Shown piece by piece: positions 56,032 to 64,000 of a stretch of 64,000 nt of DNA. The notes under the pieces were generated by a model. It saw only the letters and a program-made list of their open reading frames with translations, searched no databases and had not been told where the DNA came from. The DNA comes from Brevundimonas naejangsanensis. GTDB lineage: Bacteria; Pseudomonadota; Alphaproteobacteria; Caulobacterales; Caulobacteraceae. Location: NCBI RefSeq assembly GCF_000635915.2, contig NZ_CP015614.1, positions 2,764,501 through 2,828,500 of the forward strand, read 5' to 3'. The position numbers and the translations under genes are program-made. How positions within the stretch are numbered: the stretch's first letter is position 1; each line of letters opens with the position of its first letter.

Positions 56032-57264
56032 TCAGCGGCGCGCCAGCCGCACCAGCTTGCCGTTCTCCTCGTCGGTGACGACCCAGACCGCGCCGTCGGG
56101 CCCGACGGCCACGTCGCGGATGCGTTCGCCGAGACCGGTCAGCAGGCGCTCCTCGCCGACCACGCGGCCGTCCTGTAGCACCAGACGGACCAGATGCTTG
56201 CCCCCAAGGCCGCCGATCAGGGCGTTGCCCTTCCAGTCAGGGAACATGGCGCCGTCGTAGAAGACCATGCCGCCTGGCGCGATCACCGGGTCCCAGTAGT
56301 AGACGGGCTGGACGGTGCCGTCTTTCGTGGTCGTCGCGCCAGGGATGGCGTCGCCGCTATACTCGATGCCGTAGGCCGCGCCGGGCCAGCCGAAATTGGC
56401 GCCGGCCTTCTCCAGGTTCAGCTCGTCGCCGCCGCGCGTGCCGTGCTCGATGCTCCAGACCGCGCCGGTCTCCGGCTGGACGGCGATGCCCTGCGGGTTG
56501 CGGTGGCCGTAGGACCAGATCTCGGGCAGGGCGTCGTCGCGGCCCACGAAGGGGTTGTCGGACGGGACCGAGCCGTCGGCGTTGATGCGGATGACCTTGC
56601 CGTGGTGCGAGGCCAGGCTCTGGGCCGTCGGCCGCATCGGCTTGTCCGAGCGCTCGCCGATGGTGATGTACAGCTTGCCGTCCGGGCCGAAGACCAGGGA
56701 GGAGCCGAAGTGTTTGTCCCCGTCATAGGTGTCCTTGACCTGGAAGACGACCTGCACGTTCTCGACGCGGCTTAGGTCGTCTGACAGGCGGCCGCGCGCC
56801 ACGGCCGTGCCGTTGCCGCCGTTCCGCGGCTGGGCGTAGGACCAGTAGATCATCCGGTCCTGAGCGAAGGTCGGGCTCAGGATGACGTCCAGCAGGCCGC
56901 CCTGGCCGCGCGCCGCCACGGCGGGCAGGCCGCTGATCGGGGCGCCGATCTGGCCTTGGGCGCTGACGACGCGCATGCGGCCGGGCCGTTCGGTCACCAG
57001 CCACTGGCCGTCCGGCAGCAGGGCCAGACCCCAGGGGTGCTCCAGTCCCTCGGCGACGACCGCGTGCTGCATGGCCGCCGTGGTGCTGACTGACGGGGCG
57101 CGGGTCTGGCCTTCGTGCGCGGGCTTCTGATCCGGGTTGTTGGGCGGGCGCGTCTCGACCGGAGCGCCGGTCGCGGCGGACGTCTGCGGCTCATCCTGCC
57201 CATTGGCCCCGCAGGCGGCGAGAGCGAGGACAGCGGCGGAAACGGCGAAGAGGGCGGGGCGCAT
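56032..57264 (-). CDS. PQQ-dependent aldose sugar dehydrogenase-like lipoprotein (YliI/GDH-type beta-propeller)
   Basis: This 410-residue lipoprotein has signal and lipobox LALAACGAN (Cys18) and a glucose/sorbosone dehydrogenase beta-propeller: EGLEHPWGLALLPDGQWLVTER (catalytic His region), LSPTFAQDRMIYWSYAQ, FGPDGKLYITIGERSD, WSYGHRNPQGIAVQP, EHGTRGGDELNLEKAGANFGWP. Oxidises sugars in the periplasm if PQQ is supplied. No PQQ synthesis genes are in the window. It is monocistronic. Confidence 0.9.
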   Translation of the reverse strand: MRPALFAVSAAVLALAACGANGQDEPQTSAATGAPVETRPPNNPDQKPAHEGQTRAPSVSTTAAMQHAVVAEGLEHPWGLALLPDGQWLVTERPGRMRVVSAQGQIGAPISGLPAVAARGQGGLLDVILSPTFAQDRMIYWSYAQPRNGGNGTAVARGRLSDDLSRVENVQVVFQVKDTYDGDKHFGSSLVFGPDGKLYITIGERSDKPMRPTAQSLASHHGKVIRINADGSVPSDNPFVGRDDALPEIWSYGHRNPQGIAVQPETGAVWSIEHGTRGGDELNLEKAGANFGWPGAAYGIEYSGDAIPGATTTKDGTVQPVYYWDPVIAPGGMVFYDGAMFPDWKGNALIGGLGGKHLVRLVLQDGRVVGEERLLTGLGERIRDVAVGPDGAVWVVTDEENGKLVRLARR

Positions 57265-57458
57265 GGCGGCTCCTGAACAGCGTGGCTTTGGATAGCGAAG
57301 ATGCAGGCTTGCAGCGCATTACGCGAGCCGAAAGACGCCGCGACCGATGGTCCTGCACGAAATCCGCACTGAACCGGCTTGAACCGAACGGAAGGCGGCG
57401 ATATACGCACCCCTCTCGCGCCCGGGGTCGTTTCGATCCGGCGAGAGGCTCCGTATGG

Positions 57459-57535
57459 GGTTGGGTAGCTCAGATGGTTAGAGCGGTGGATTCATAACCC
57501 ACAGGTCGGCGGTTCGATCCCGCCTCCAACCACCA
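57459..57535 (+). tRNA. tRNA with CAU anticodon, probably elongator tRNA-Met
   Basis: Full 77-nt cloverleaf with encoded CCA: acceptor GGTTGGG/TCCAACC, D-arm GCTC...GAGC, anticodon CAT at 57493-57495 in loop TTCATAA, T-arm GGCGG-TTCGATC-CCGCC. The anticodon stem (GTGGA/CCCAC) has one A-C mismatch at its base (31-39). A tRNA-Ile with a lysidine-modified CAU anticodon is the alternative; the sequence resembles elongator Met more. Confidence 0.93.
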
Positions 57536-57724
57536 CGGATTTTCTTGACATCAAGGACTTAGGCGGGCGCTCCAAGCCAGGGCGCAGGGCCGCCATTGAG
57601 CATTCGGGGATCGGCGAGCGACTTTTTCAGAGAGGTCGACCCGGCTCTTGCGGCGGGACGCCGCATCGCTTCGAGGTCCGTCGTGCCTGGTCTGGTCGAG
57701 CGCCGCGGTTTGCAGAATTGACAA

Positions 57725-57750
57725 GGCCCGCCTCCATAGGGGGGCGGGCC
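57725..57750 (-). terminator. Terminator-like hairpin after the cold-shock gene
   Basis: GGCCCGCC/GGCGGGCC stem with a 10-nt loop, about 30 bp past the cold-shock stop on the minus strand. The T-run is weak (TTGT). Confidence 0.55.
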
Positions 57751-57779
57751 TCGATGCGCCGGTGAACCGGTGCGTTCGC

Positions 57780-57989
57780 TTATGCGGCCTGGAGTTGGCC
57801 CGCCGAAGCCTTGCCGGAGCGCTGGTCGTGCTCCAGCTCATACGACAGCGCTTGGCCTTCGTTCAGCCCGGTGAGGCCGGCCCGCTCAACGGCGGAAATG
57901 TGAACAAAGACGTCGCCGCCGCCAGCGTCAGGCGCGATGAAACCGAAACCCTTGGTGGGGTTGAACCATTTAACAATACCAGTAGCCAT
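57780..57989 (-). CDS. Cold-shock domain protein (CspA family)
   Basis: The 69-residue single cold-shock domain starts [18 protein letters not shown] (RNP1) with [12 protein letters not shown] (RNP2). It binds single-stranded RNA/DNA. Upstream in-frame ATGs exist (57995 and further), but GGAGG is 8 bp from the ATG at 57989 and only 2 bp from 57995. The leader between a likely promoter near 58150 and the start would be about 150 nt or more, as in thermosensing cspA mRNAs. Confidence 0.9.
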   Translation of the reverse strand: MATGIVKWFNPTKGFGFIAPDAGGGDVFVHISAVERAGLTGLNEGQALSYELEHDQRSGKASAGQLQAA

Positions 57990-58149
57990 TTCCATGACCT
58001 CCGAAAAAGGTTGCCCAGAGGAAAGGTCCTGAGGGCTGTCGGGTCTAAGGAAACGAAAAATCTCGATGCGTCGCAAAGAAATAGGGCGTTACGCAGAGAT
58101 ATCGACATCCGCAGGGTGAACGAGCGCGCCAGCATATGCAAGCATCAGT

Positions 58150-58310
58150 ATTGATTATTTTATCATCCGTTCGAATGTCCTTTTATTTCCATGATTTCGG
58201 AAACTTCTTATCTTGAGCCCCTTGCGGTTTCGGTGAGCGTCTCCCACTTGGATAACGAGCTTCGGCTCATTAGGCCCGTCTGAGTCCCAATGCGGCAGAC
58301 GGGTTTTCTT
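58150..58310 (+). ncRNA. Candidate small RNA ending in an orphan terminator
   Basis: On the plus strand a strong terminator (CCCGTCTG, 13-nt loop, CAGACGGG, then TTTTCTT, 58275-58310) has no plus-strand CDS upstream; the nearest is the tRNA 740 bp away. Before it are an AT-rich patch (about 58150-58200) and a GAGC-TTCG-GCTC tetraloop hairpin (58257-58268). This fits an sRNA of roughly 80-150 nt, but I cannot identify a promoter or family. 58311-58603 beyond it has nothing I can support. Confidence 0.35.
58275..58310 (+). terminator. Orphan rho-independent terminator
   Basis: 8-bp perfect stem with a T-rich tail, oriented plus. See the candidate ncRNA. Confidence 0.75.
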
Positions 58311-58603
58311 ATGCCCGTCAGCCAGGCCTGGGCGGAAGTTCAGGCGGCGGGCGCTCAGACTCTGTCCACGATCTTGCGATGGAAGCGGCGCGCGATAGTC
58401 GCGGCAAGCGCGTGGCGATTGCTCTAGGCTGCGTAAAGCCCGTCGAACGGCGCGGTATCCGCAGAGGCGGGGCCGGCCCCGTCACCCTTCCCTGTGCGCT
58501 CTTTTCAGCTTTTCGCGACGTCCGACAGCGGGCTTCTCGCTTCCGGCTATCGGATTGCGGCTGGTCCGACGTGGGCTGCGCGCGGGGCTTCGAGGTTTGC
58601 GCC

Positions 58604-58831
58604 TCAGTCCTGCCGAAGCCGCGATGCGCCGCCCGTGATCTTGCACAGATAGTCGGTCTGGGGGCGGCCCGTCTGCATGCCGCTTGGGGTCAGGATGCCG
58701 CCGCGCGCCACGCATTCGGCGTCGAGCTTGGTCATTTCTTCCTGATAGGTCGGCAAGCCTCGGCCGGTGGCGCATCCGGCCAGGGCTAGAGGCGCCGCGA
58801 GGACGGCGATGAGCAATAGGGGCGGACGCAT
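58604..58831 (-). CDS. Small lipoprotein of unknown function
   Basis: This 75-residue protein has signal peptide LLLIAVLAAPLALAGC with a good lipobox (LAGC, Cys19). The rest is YQEEMTKLDAECVARGGILT with two further cysteines and GRPQTDYLCK, a short mature domain. I do not recognise it. The start at 58831 has a GGAGAC Shine-Dalgarno. Confidence 0.72.
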   Translation of the reverse strand: MRPPLLLIAVLAAPLALAGCATGRGLPTYQEEMTKLDAECVARGGILTPSGMQTGRPQTDYLCKITGGASRLRQD

Positions 58832-58923
58832 GGGGGTCTCCTTGGATGCAGCCTTAGGGCGTCAGGGCCGAGGGTTCCGCAAACGCCTGCGGGGGGCAAG
58901 CGCAAAGCCGGTTCGTGACGGAT

Positions 58924-59514
58924 TTAACCAGCCAGAAGGCCGAGATGTTCCAGAAGAATCTTGCTGCCTAGAGCGATCAGGGCCAGGCCCCCGAGCAGTT
59001 CGGCGACCCTGCCCAGGCGCGTTCCCGCCGCCTTGCCGATCAACAGGCCGAGGCTCGCCATGACGAAGGTGGTGAAGCCGATGCACAAGGCGATCAGCCA
59101 GATATTGGCTTCCAGCAGGGCCAGGCCCACGCCTACGGCGCCCGCGTCGATCGAGGTGCCCACGGCGGTCGCGATCAGGGCCAGCAGGCCGCGCGACGCC
59201 GCCTTGCCGACGGGAGCCGTCGCCTCGGCCGCATCCTCGTCGCGCTTCAGCGCCTCCCAGATCATCCGGGCGCCGACCGCGCCCAGCAGGCCGAAGGCGA
59301 TCCAGTGGTCGACCGCCTCGACGAAGCCTGCGGCCGCCACGCCCAGGGCGAAGCCGACCAGGGGCGTGATCGCCTCGACGACGCCGAACACCAGGCCGGA
59401 CCGCAGGGCCTGCGGAACGGTGGGGCGATGTTGGGCGCCTCGGCCGATGGCGGCGGCGAAGGCGTCGGCGGACATGCTGAGGGACAGCACCGCAACGGCG
59501 AACGGGGACATCAT
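58924..59514 (-). CDS. mntP: Manganese efflux pump, MntP family
   Basis: This is a six-helix MntP-like membrane protein with duplicated signature: SMSADAFAAAIGRG near the start and ATAVGTSIDAGAVGVGLALL in the second half (aspartates in helices 1 and 4, as in MntP). It is about 196 residues from ATG 59514. Exports Mn(II) (known for the family). The open frame continues upstream to 59628, but the conserved sequence begins at MMSPFAVAVLSLS, so I use that start. The upstream spacer shows no clear yybP-ykoY manganese riboswitch. Confidence 0.88.
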   Translation of the reverse strand: MMSPFAVAVLSLSMSADAFAAAIGRGAQHRPTVPQALRSGLVFGVVEAITPLVGFALGVAAAGFVEAVDHWIAFGLLGAVGARMIWEALKRDEDAAEATAPVGKAASRGLLALIATAVGTSIDAGAVGVGLALLEANIWLIALCIGFTTFVMASLGLLIGKAAGTRLGRVAELLGGLALIALGSKILLEHLGLLAG

Positions 59515-59808
59515 GATCAAGACGGGAACTCGGCCGGGCGTACGACAGCACGCTCCACGCGCGGGCCGGCCCCACGTGTGCAGCATGCTGGTCTCGCTAG
59601 GCGGAACAAAATCCGCTGATCGCGCCATGCCCTTAAGGCAAGTATGTTGACGCGATCCCGACTGGGATATGCCGGAAGCTACTCCCCAACGGCCGCCCCT
59701 CTAGCGCCTCGTTCGGCGTCTATCAAGCCGGCCATGGCCAAAGGCGACAAGACGCCCCATCTGTGCTAGACGCCGCCGCCTCAACTCTTCGCCGCAGGAC
59801 TTCCGCCC

Positions 59809-60972
59809 TTGAGCATCACGCTCGACCTTTCGCGCGCCAGCGCTTCAGCCACGACGCCCGTCAACCTCAGCGGTTTGACGCGCGACGAACTGCGCCAGGC
59901 TCTGATCGACGCCGGGATCTGCCCGCCGGAGAAGGCCCGGATGCGCGCTTCGCAAGTGTGGCGCTGGATCCACCACTACGGCGTGACCGACTTCGCCCTG
60001 ATGAGCGATGTGGCCAAGGACACCCGCGCGGCGCTGGCCGAGGCCTTCACCCTGGCCCGCCCCGAGATCGTCGAGCGCCAGGTGTCCAAGGACGGCACGC
60101 GCAAGTGGCTGATCCGCATGGCGCCCGGGATCGAGGTCGAGACCGTCTACATCCCGGACGTGGGCCGGGCTGGCGCCCTGTGCGTCTCGTCCCAGGTCGG
60201 CTGCACCCTGAACTGCACCTTCTGCCACACCGGCACGCAGAAGCTGGTCCGCAACCTGACCACGGCCGAGATCGTGGCCCAGGTCCAGGTGGCCCGCGAC
60301 GACCTGGACGAGTGGCCCTCGCCCAAGGAAGACCGTCGCCTGTCGAACATCGTCTTCATGGGCATGGGCGAGCCGCTCTACAATCTGGACCACGTGGCCA
60401 ACGCCATCGACATCATCTCGGACAATGAGGGCATCGCCCTGTCGCGGCGGCGGATCACGGTGTCGACCTCGGGCGTCGTGCCGCAGCTGAACGCCCTGGG
60501 CGAGCGCACGGCGGCCATGCTGGCCATCAGCCTGCACGCCACCAACGATCCCTTGCGCGACCAGCTGGTGCCGCTGAACAAGAAGTATCCGCTGGATCAG
60601 CTGATGGCCGCCATCCGCGCCTATCCCGGCCTGTCCAACGCGCGCCGGGTGACGTTCGAATACGTCATGCTGAAGGGCGTCAACGACAGCCCCGCCGAGG
60701 CGCGCGCCCTGATCAAGCTGATCGAGGGCATCCCGTCCAAGGTGAACCTGATCCCGTTCAACCCCTGGCCCGGCACCGACTATCAGTGCTCGGACTGGAA
60801 GACGATCGAGACCTTCGCCGCCATCCTGAACAAGGCCGGCTACGCCTCGCCCATCCGCACCCCGCGCGGGCGCGACATCCTGGCCGCCTGCGGCCAGCTG
60901 AAGTCAGAGAGCGAGAAGCTGCGGGCCTCGGCGCGTCTGAAGGCGGAGCGCGAAGCGGTCGACGCCGCCTGA
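59809..60972 (+). CDS. rlmN: Dual-specificity RNA methyltransferase RlmN (23S rRNA A2503 / tRNA A37)
   Basis: This is a radical-SAM enzyme that adds a C2-methyl to adenosine. The 387-residue protein has the CTLNCTFC radical-SAM cluster motif, [54 protein letters not shown] and a late DILAACGQL cysteine used in the mechanism. The start is TTG at 59809, chosen because no ATG or GTG precedes the conserved region; a later start would remove the first part of the N-terminal domain. It is monocistronic. Confidence 0.94.
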   Translation: MSITLDLSRASASATTPVNLSGLTRDELRQALIDAGICPPEKARMRASQVWRWIHHYGVTDFALMSDVAKDTRAALAEAFTLARPEIVERQVSKDGTRKWLIRMAPGIEVETVYIPDVGRAGALCVSSQVGCTLNCTFCHTGTQKLVRNLTTAEIVAQVQVARDDLDEWPSPKEDRRLSNIVFMGMGEPLYNLDHVANAIDIISDNEGIALSRRRITVSTSGVVPQLNALGERTAAMLAISLHATNDPLRDQLVPLNKKYPLDQLMAAIRAYPGLSNARRVTFEYVMLKGVNDSPAEARALIKLIEGIPSKVNLIPFNPWPGTDYQCSDWKTIETFAAILNKAGYASPIRTPRGRDILAACGQLKSESEKLRASARLKAEREAVDAA

Positions 60973-61104
60973 GGCCGCTGACCGTCCGGTTGGACGCTTT
61001 GTCCGCCGAGTGTGGCGCGGGCGCCCTAGCGGAAGGCTCAAGCTTTCGGGCAAGAATGTTTTGGTTTCGTTCCCCTTCAGATCGGGAGGCTAGGGTTCGT
61101 CGTC

Positions 61105-61548
61105 ATGGAGACCTCGTCGTTGCCGGGCGTGCTGTCGACGCCTGAACTCCAGGCTTTTGCGACGGGCTTTCCGATCCTGATGCTGCATCTGGCGGTGACC
61201 TTCGGACTCTTGGCCGCAGGGGCTGCGGTCTACGCCCTGCTGACGCCGTGGCGCGAGATCGCCCTGATCCGCCAAGGCAATCCAGCGGCCGCCGTGGCCT
61301 TCGCCGGGGTGCTGGTCGGTCTGGCTATTCCGCTGGCTGTGTCCCTGTCGGTGTCGACCTCGATCCGCGACATCGCCATTTGGGGCGTGGCGACGGTGGT
61401 GCTGCAACTGCTGGCCTTCCGCGTCGTCGACTTCCTGCTGCACGGCCTGCCGCAACGGATCGAGAAGGGCGAGGTGTCCGCCGCCGTGGTCCTGGCCGGG
61501 GCCAAGCTGTCGACCGCCCTGATCCTGGCGGCCGCCCTGACGGGCTGA
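61105..61548 (+). CDS. DUF350-family membrane protein
   Basis: The 147-residue protein has four hydrophobic helices (about residues 20-45, 62-82, 90-108, 122-142), matching DUF350 (YjfL-like): TFGLLAAGAAVYALLTP, IALIRQGNPAAAVAFAGVLVGLAIPLAVSLSVS and LPQRIEKGEVSAAVVLAG. The function is unknown. The downstream protease gene starts 10 bp after it, so they form an operon. Confidence 0.86.
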   Translation: METSSLPGVLSTPELQAFATGFPILMLHLAVTFGLLAAGAAVYALLTPWREIALIRQGNPAAAVAFAGVLVGLAIPLAVSLSVSTSIRDIAIWGVATVVLQLLAFRVVDFLLHGLPQRIEKGEVSAAVVLAGAKLSTALILAAALTG

Positions 61549-61558
61549 GGGGACGGCA

Positions 61559-62383
61559 TTGCGCTTTCCCCACCTTCCGGACTGGACCATCTACGCCGCC
61601 GTCATCGGGGTGATCCTGATCGCTTCGCTGAGCCGGGGCGAGCGCGCGGACGCCCCTCACGATCAGCATGAGGATGAGGCGTCCGGTCCCTTGCTGGGGC
61701 CGATCACTCCCTTCGACCCTTCCGTCACCGTGGATACGTCCGACGAGCATGAGCCTGTGTCGGGCACGGCCTTCTCCATCGCCGGGGACGGTCGCTGGAT
61801 CACCGCCCGCCATGTGGTCGAGGGCTGCCGCAAGCCCGCTTTGGTGATCGACAAGACCCGGGCTCTGGCGGCTGACGTGCGGCTGGCGGCGCGGGCGGAC
61901 GTGGCCCTGTTGCTGACCGACGGCGGGCCGCCCGCCCTGCCGATCGCGCCCGAGGCGCCGCTCTACAAGGGCCAGCGCGCCTTCCACCCCGGCTTCCCGC
62001 AGGGCCGGCCGGGCGAGGTCGCCTCGCGCCTGATCGGTCGCGAAACGCTCAAAATTCGTGGCCACCGCTCCTATGACGAGCCGGTGCTGGCCTGGGCCGA
62101 GGCCGGGCGCACGCGCGGCCTGAAAGGCACGCTGTCGGGCCTGTCGGGCGCGCCGGTGCTGGACCGACGCGGCCGGGTGCTGGGCGTGACCATCGCCGAG
62201 TCGCCCCGTCGCGGCCGCATCTACACCACGGCGCCCGACACCTTCGTGCCGGCGGTCGGCGCCCAGCAGCGCGCCGACGAGGCGGCCCTGGGCCAGGCGG
62301 TGACGACCCAGAACTACGGCGCCGTCTCCGACCGCCTGCGCCAGGACTTGCGCGTCGCCCAGGTGGTGTGTCTGACGACGTGA
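61559..62383 (+). CDS. Membrane-anchored trypsin-like serine protease
   Basis: This 274-residue protein has one N-terminal hydrophobic helix (about 8-25) and a chymotrypsin-fold domain with triad His85 (ITARHVVEG), Asp114 (RADVALLL) and Ser196 (LSGLSGAPVL). It lacks a PDZ domain and the length of DegP. It starts with TTG at 61559 with a GAGGGGAC Shine-Dalgarno that overlaps the end of the DUF350 gene. The substrate is unknown. It is next to the DUF350 protein, suggesting joint function at the membrane. Confidence 0.82.
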   Translation: MRFPHLPDWTIYAAVIGVILIASLSRGERADAPHDQHEDEASGPLLGPITPFDPSVTVDTSDEHEPVSGTAFSIAGDGRWITARHVVEGCRKPALVIDKTRALAADVRLAARADVALLLTDGGPPALPIAPEAPLYKGQRAFHPGFPQGRPGEVASRLIGRETLKIRGHRSYDEPVLAWAEAGRTRGLKGTLSGLSGAPVLDRRGRVLGVTIAESPRRGRIYTTAPDTFVPAVGAQQRADEAALGQAVTTQNYGAVSDRLRQDLRVAQVVCLTT

Positions 62384-62390
62384 ATGGAGC

Positions 62391-63425
62391 CTAGCGCGGC
62401 GCGCCGTGATCCTTGACCCATTTCGCCTTGGCGGCGTCGATGTCGGCGCGGGGAAGTTGAGACAGGGGCTTGGCGAACTGCCTCAGAAGGATCGCGGCAT
62501 TGGCGTCGCCGCCTTCTGCGGCTAGCCCGACATAGGCCGCGCCCTTGACCGGGTCGCTGGCGCCGCCCTCGCCGACCAGTATCATCATGCCCAAAGCACG
62601 CAGGGCGTGGGCCGAGCCGTTTTCGGCCGCGCGCGCATACCAGAGGCGGGCCTCGGCGGGGTCGGGCGCCACGCCCTGTCCCACGGCCAGCATGACCGCC
62701 AATGAAATCATGCCGCTTTCGAAATTCTGTTCCGCCGCCTGACGAACGTAACGGTAGGCCGTCGCGAGCTCGGAAGGCGCCCCGCCGTCCAGCAGCAGCA
62801 TACCGAGATTCCATTGGGCGCGCGGATCGCCGCTGTCCGCAGCAAGGCTCAGGTGTGTGGGAGCGGCGGCGACGTCGACCGGCACGCCCCAGCCGTCCTG
62901 ATAGGCGCGTCCCAGCAGGAACTGCGCGTCGACATTGCCGGGGTCCGCCCTGACGGCCGTCTGTATCAGCCGGGTTCCCTTTTTCAGATCCTGCTGGACT
63001 CCCGCGCCGAAGAGATAGGCCCGCCCCAGCGGATAGGCGGCGGCCGGCCGATACTTCGCGTCCAGACCTTCGAGCCAGCCGATGGCTTCCGCATCGTCGG
63101 CAGGATCATCGTTCATCAATCGTCGCAGGCCGATGTTCAGGCGGGCGTTCTGCGACCCGTCCCGCAGAGCCTGCGCCCAGAGGCGTTCTGACCGTTCGGG
63201 GTCGCCTCCGGTAAATTCCAGCGCGGAAGCCAGTGAAGCCGCCGCCTCAGGATCGCCGGCGGCGACCAGAGGCTCCAGTGCGGCCACGGCTGCAGAGGGA
63301 TCGGTCCGGAGCAACTCCAGGGCGTCGCTCAGAGGGTCCAGCGCCGACGAGTGCGCCTGTACGGGCGAACAGGTCAGCCAGATCGTGCCGACCGCCAGCA
63401 GGGCGACGTATCCGGTCTTCAGCAT
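62391..63425 (-). CDS. Secreted Sel1-repeat (TPR-like) protein
   Basis: The 344-residue protein has a signal peptide (about 1-24, CSPVQAH) and a solenoid of at least five Sel1-like repeats, including LGRAYLFGAGVQQDLKKGT, LGRAYQDGWGVPVD, LGMLLLDGGAPSELAT, LAVMLAVGQGVAPDPAEARL and LGMMILVGEGGASDPVKGA. It is probably a periplasmic protein-interaction adaptor. The partner is unknown. It converges with the protease, 7 bp from its stop. Confidence 0.83.
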   Translation of the reverse strand: MLKTGYVALLAVGTIWLTCSPVQAHSSALDPLSDALELLRTDPSAAVAALEPLVAAGDPEAAASLASALEFTGGDPERSERLWAQALRDGSQNARLNIGLRRLMNDDPADDAEAIGWLEGLDAKYRPAAAYPLGRAYLFGAGVQQDLKKGTRLIQTAVRADPGNVDAQFLLGRAYQDGWGVPVDVAAAPTHLSLAADSGDPRAQWNLGMLLLDGGAPSELATAYRYVRQAAEQNFESGMISLAVMLAVGQGVAPDPAEARLWYARAAENGSAHALRALGMMILVGEGGASDPVKGAAYVGLAAEGGDANAAILLRQFAKPLSQLPRADIDAAKAKWVKDHGAPR

Positions 63426-63481
63426 AATGCGGTTCTCCGATTTCCAGCTAGGCCGGAAATCGGAGCCCGTGGCAAGTCGGC

Positions 63482-64000
63482 CTACTTCAGCGTGGCGCTG
63501 TCCAGGTTCAGTTCGGTCAGCGGGATGACCTCGACATTGGGGTATTTCGCTCGCAGGCCGTCGATGAACTTGGACGCGTCGCCGACGATCACCAGGCTGG
63601 CCCGGTCCGTCGGCAGGTGTTCAGCGAAGGCGCTTTCGACCTGTTCGGCGGTGACGGCGCGAACGCGCCCGGCGTAGTCGGCCAGATCGCTCATCGGCAG
63701 GTCGTACAGGGCCAGGTTGGCGACCAGGCCCCCCAGGCCGTCCACCGTCTCCAGCGAACGGCCGAAGCCGCCGATCAGGGTGGCGCGGCGGGGGGCCAGT
63801 TCGGTCTCGGTCGCCGCCGTGGTCCCCAGTTTGCCGATCTCTTCAAGGATCAGGTCGGCCACCTCGGTCGCCGTCTCGTTCTTGGTCTGGGTCGAGGCCG
63901 AGAAGACGCCGGTCTGCTGTTGGGCGCCGACCGACGAGCGGGCGCCGTAGGACAGGCCGCGCTTGATGCGGATTTCCTGGTTCAGACGTGACGAGAAGCC
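63482..64000 (-). CDS. 3' part of an M16-family (insulinase-like) metallopeptidase, truncated by the window edge
   Basis: The visible C-terminal 172 residues include SRLNQEIRIKRGLSYGARS, a classic motif of the second (inactive) M16 domain, then ATLIGGFGRSLETVDGLGGL and a SLVIVGDASKF strand. The HXXEH catalytic site would lie in the N-terminal part beyond 64000. It is probably secreted, but that is not visible. Confidence 0.85.
   Translation of the reverse strand, partial: GFSSRLNQEIRIKRGLSYGARSSVGAQQQTGVFSASTQTKNETATEVADLILEEIGKLGTTAATETELAPRRATLIGGFGRSLETVDGLGGLVANLALYDLPMSDLADYAGRVRAVTAEQVESAFAEHLPTDRASLVIVGDASKFIDGLRAKYPNVEVIPLTELNLDSATLK

Noticed and set aside
59515..59640. yybP-ykoY manganese riboswitch upstream of mntP
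   Set aside because: I looked for the conserved GGGGAG and paired loops on the minus strand and did not find them together; GAGACC alone is not enough.

Overview
The window looks like a chromosomal segment of a Caulobacteraceae alphaproteobacterium, most likely Brevundimonas or a close relative; I ran no database search. The basis is very high GC with strong third-position bias, the cell-cycle regulator GcrA, the polarity factor PodJ, a Caulobacter-type pilA-cpaABCDEFGH (Tad) locus, GANTC (CcrM-type) sites and CtrA-like motifs in the promoters of those genes, and alphaproteobacterial forms of AccD, AddA/AddB, AmgK/MurU and the two-domain dCTP deaminase. I see no prophage, IS element, CRISPR array or defence island. 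Nearly all of the sequence is ordinary chromosomal coding DNA.

Layout. 1-5768 (+): tail of a probable RsuA-type pseudouridine synthase, then trpF, trpB, a small secreted protein, trpA, accD and folC, largely with overlapping or nearly touching ends. 5973-16232 (-): a run transcribed plsC-like, tsaE, amgK, murU, addB, addA, then trxA. It combines muropeptide (MurNAc) recycling, t6A tRNA modification and double-strand-break repair. 16358-23960: S9 peptidase, a degenerate alpha/beta-hydrolase lipoprotein, a SRPBCC protein (-), AMP nucleosidase, a membrane protein paired with a winged-helix regulator, and pabB. 23962-34916: the Tad pilus locus, with a minus-strand accessory arm (two TadE-like pseudopilins and a CpaC-N-domain protein) divergent from pilA, cpaA and cpaB-H. 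34938-41352: SRPBCC, RidA, HIU hydrolase, dapE, an MFS exporter, dCTP deaminase and apaG. 41353-50221: gcrA, an ABC-2 permease, an M28 peptidase, argD-argF, a PPOX protein and podJ. 50342-57264: a TauE/SafE permease with a TIGR02186-like partner, fadJ- and fadI-type beta-oxidation genes, and a PQQ-type sugar dehydrogenase. 57459-64000: tRNA(CAU), a cold-shock protein with a long leader, a possible sRNA, MntP, RlmN, a DUF350 protein, a trypsin-like protease, a Sel1-repeat protein and the 3' part of an M16 peptidase.

Two themes stand out. First, a cell-cycle/polarity module is spread over the window: gcrA, podJ and pilA/cpaA all carry CtrA-like 4-N7-4 boxes and/or GANTC sites, and pilA also has a perfectly spaced sigma-54 type -24/-12 element. 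Second, many intergenic gaps are filled by dispersed palindromic repeats. At least five families can be told apart by eye; most are two inverted arms around a variable spacer, and family E is a single palindrome of about 38 bp. One of them appears to supply the Shine-Dalgarno sequence of argF.

Candidates for something less described are the translationally coupled secreted protein inside the trp operon, the membrane protein/winged-helix pair with its own perfect operator-like palindrome, the alpha/beta-hydrolase lipoprotein that lacks the nucleophile, the orphan terminator near the cold-shock gene, and the repeat families. No wholly new system is demonstrated. These positions come from reading by eye and should be checked computationally.
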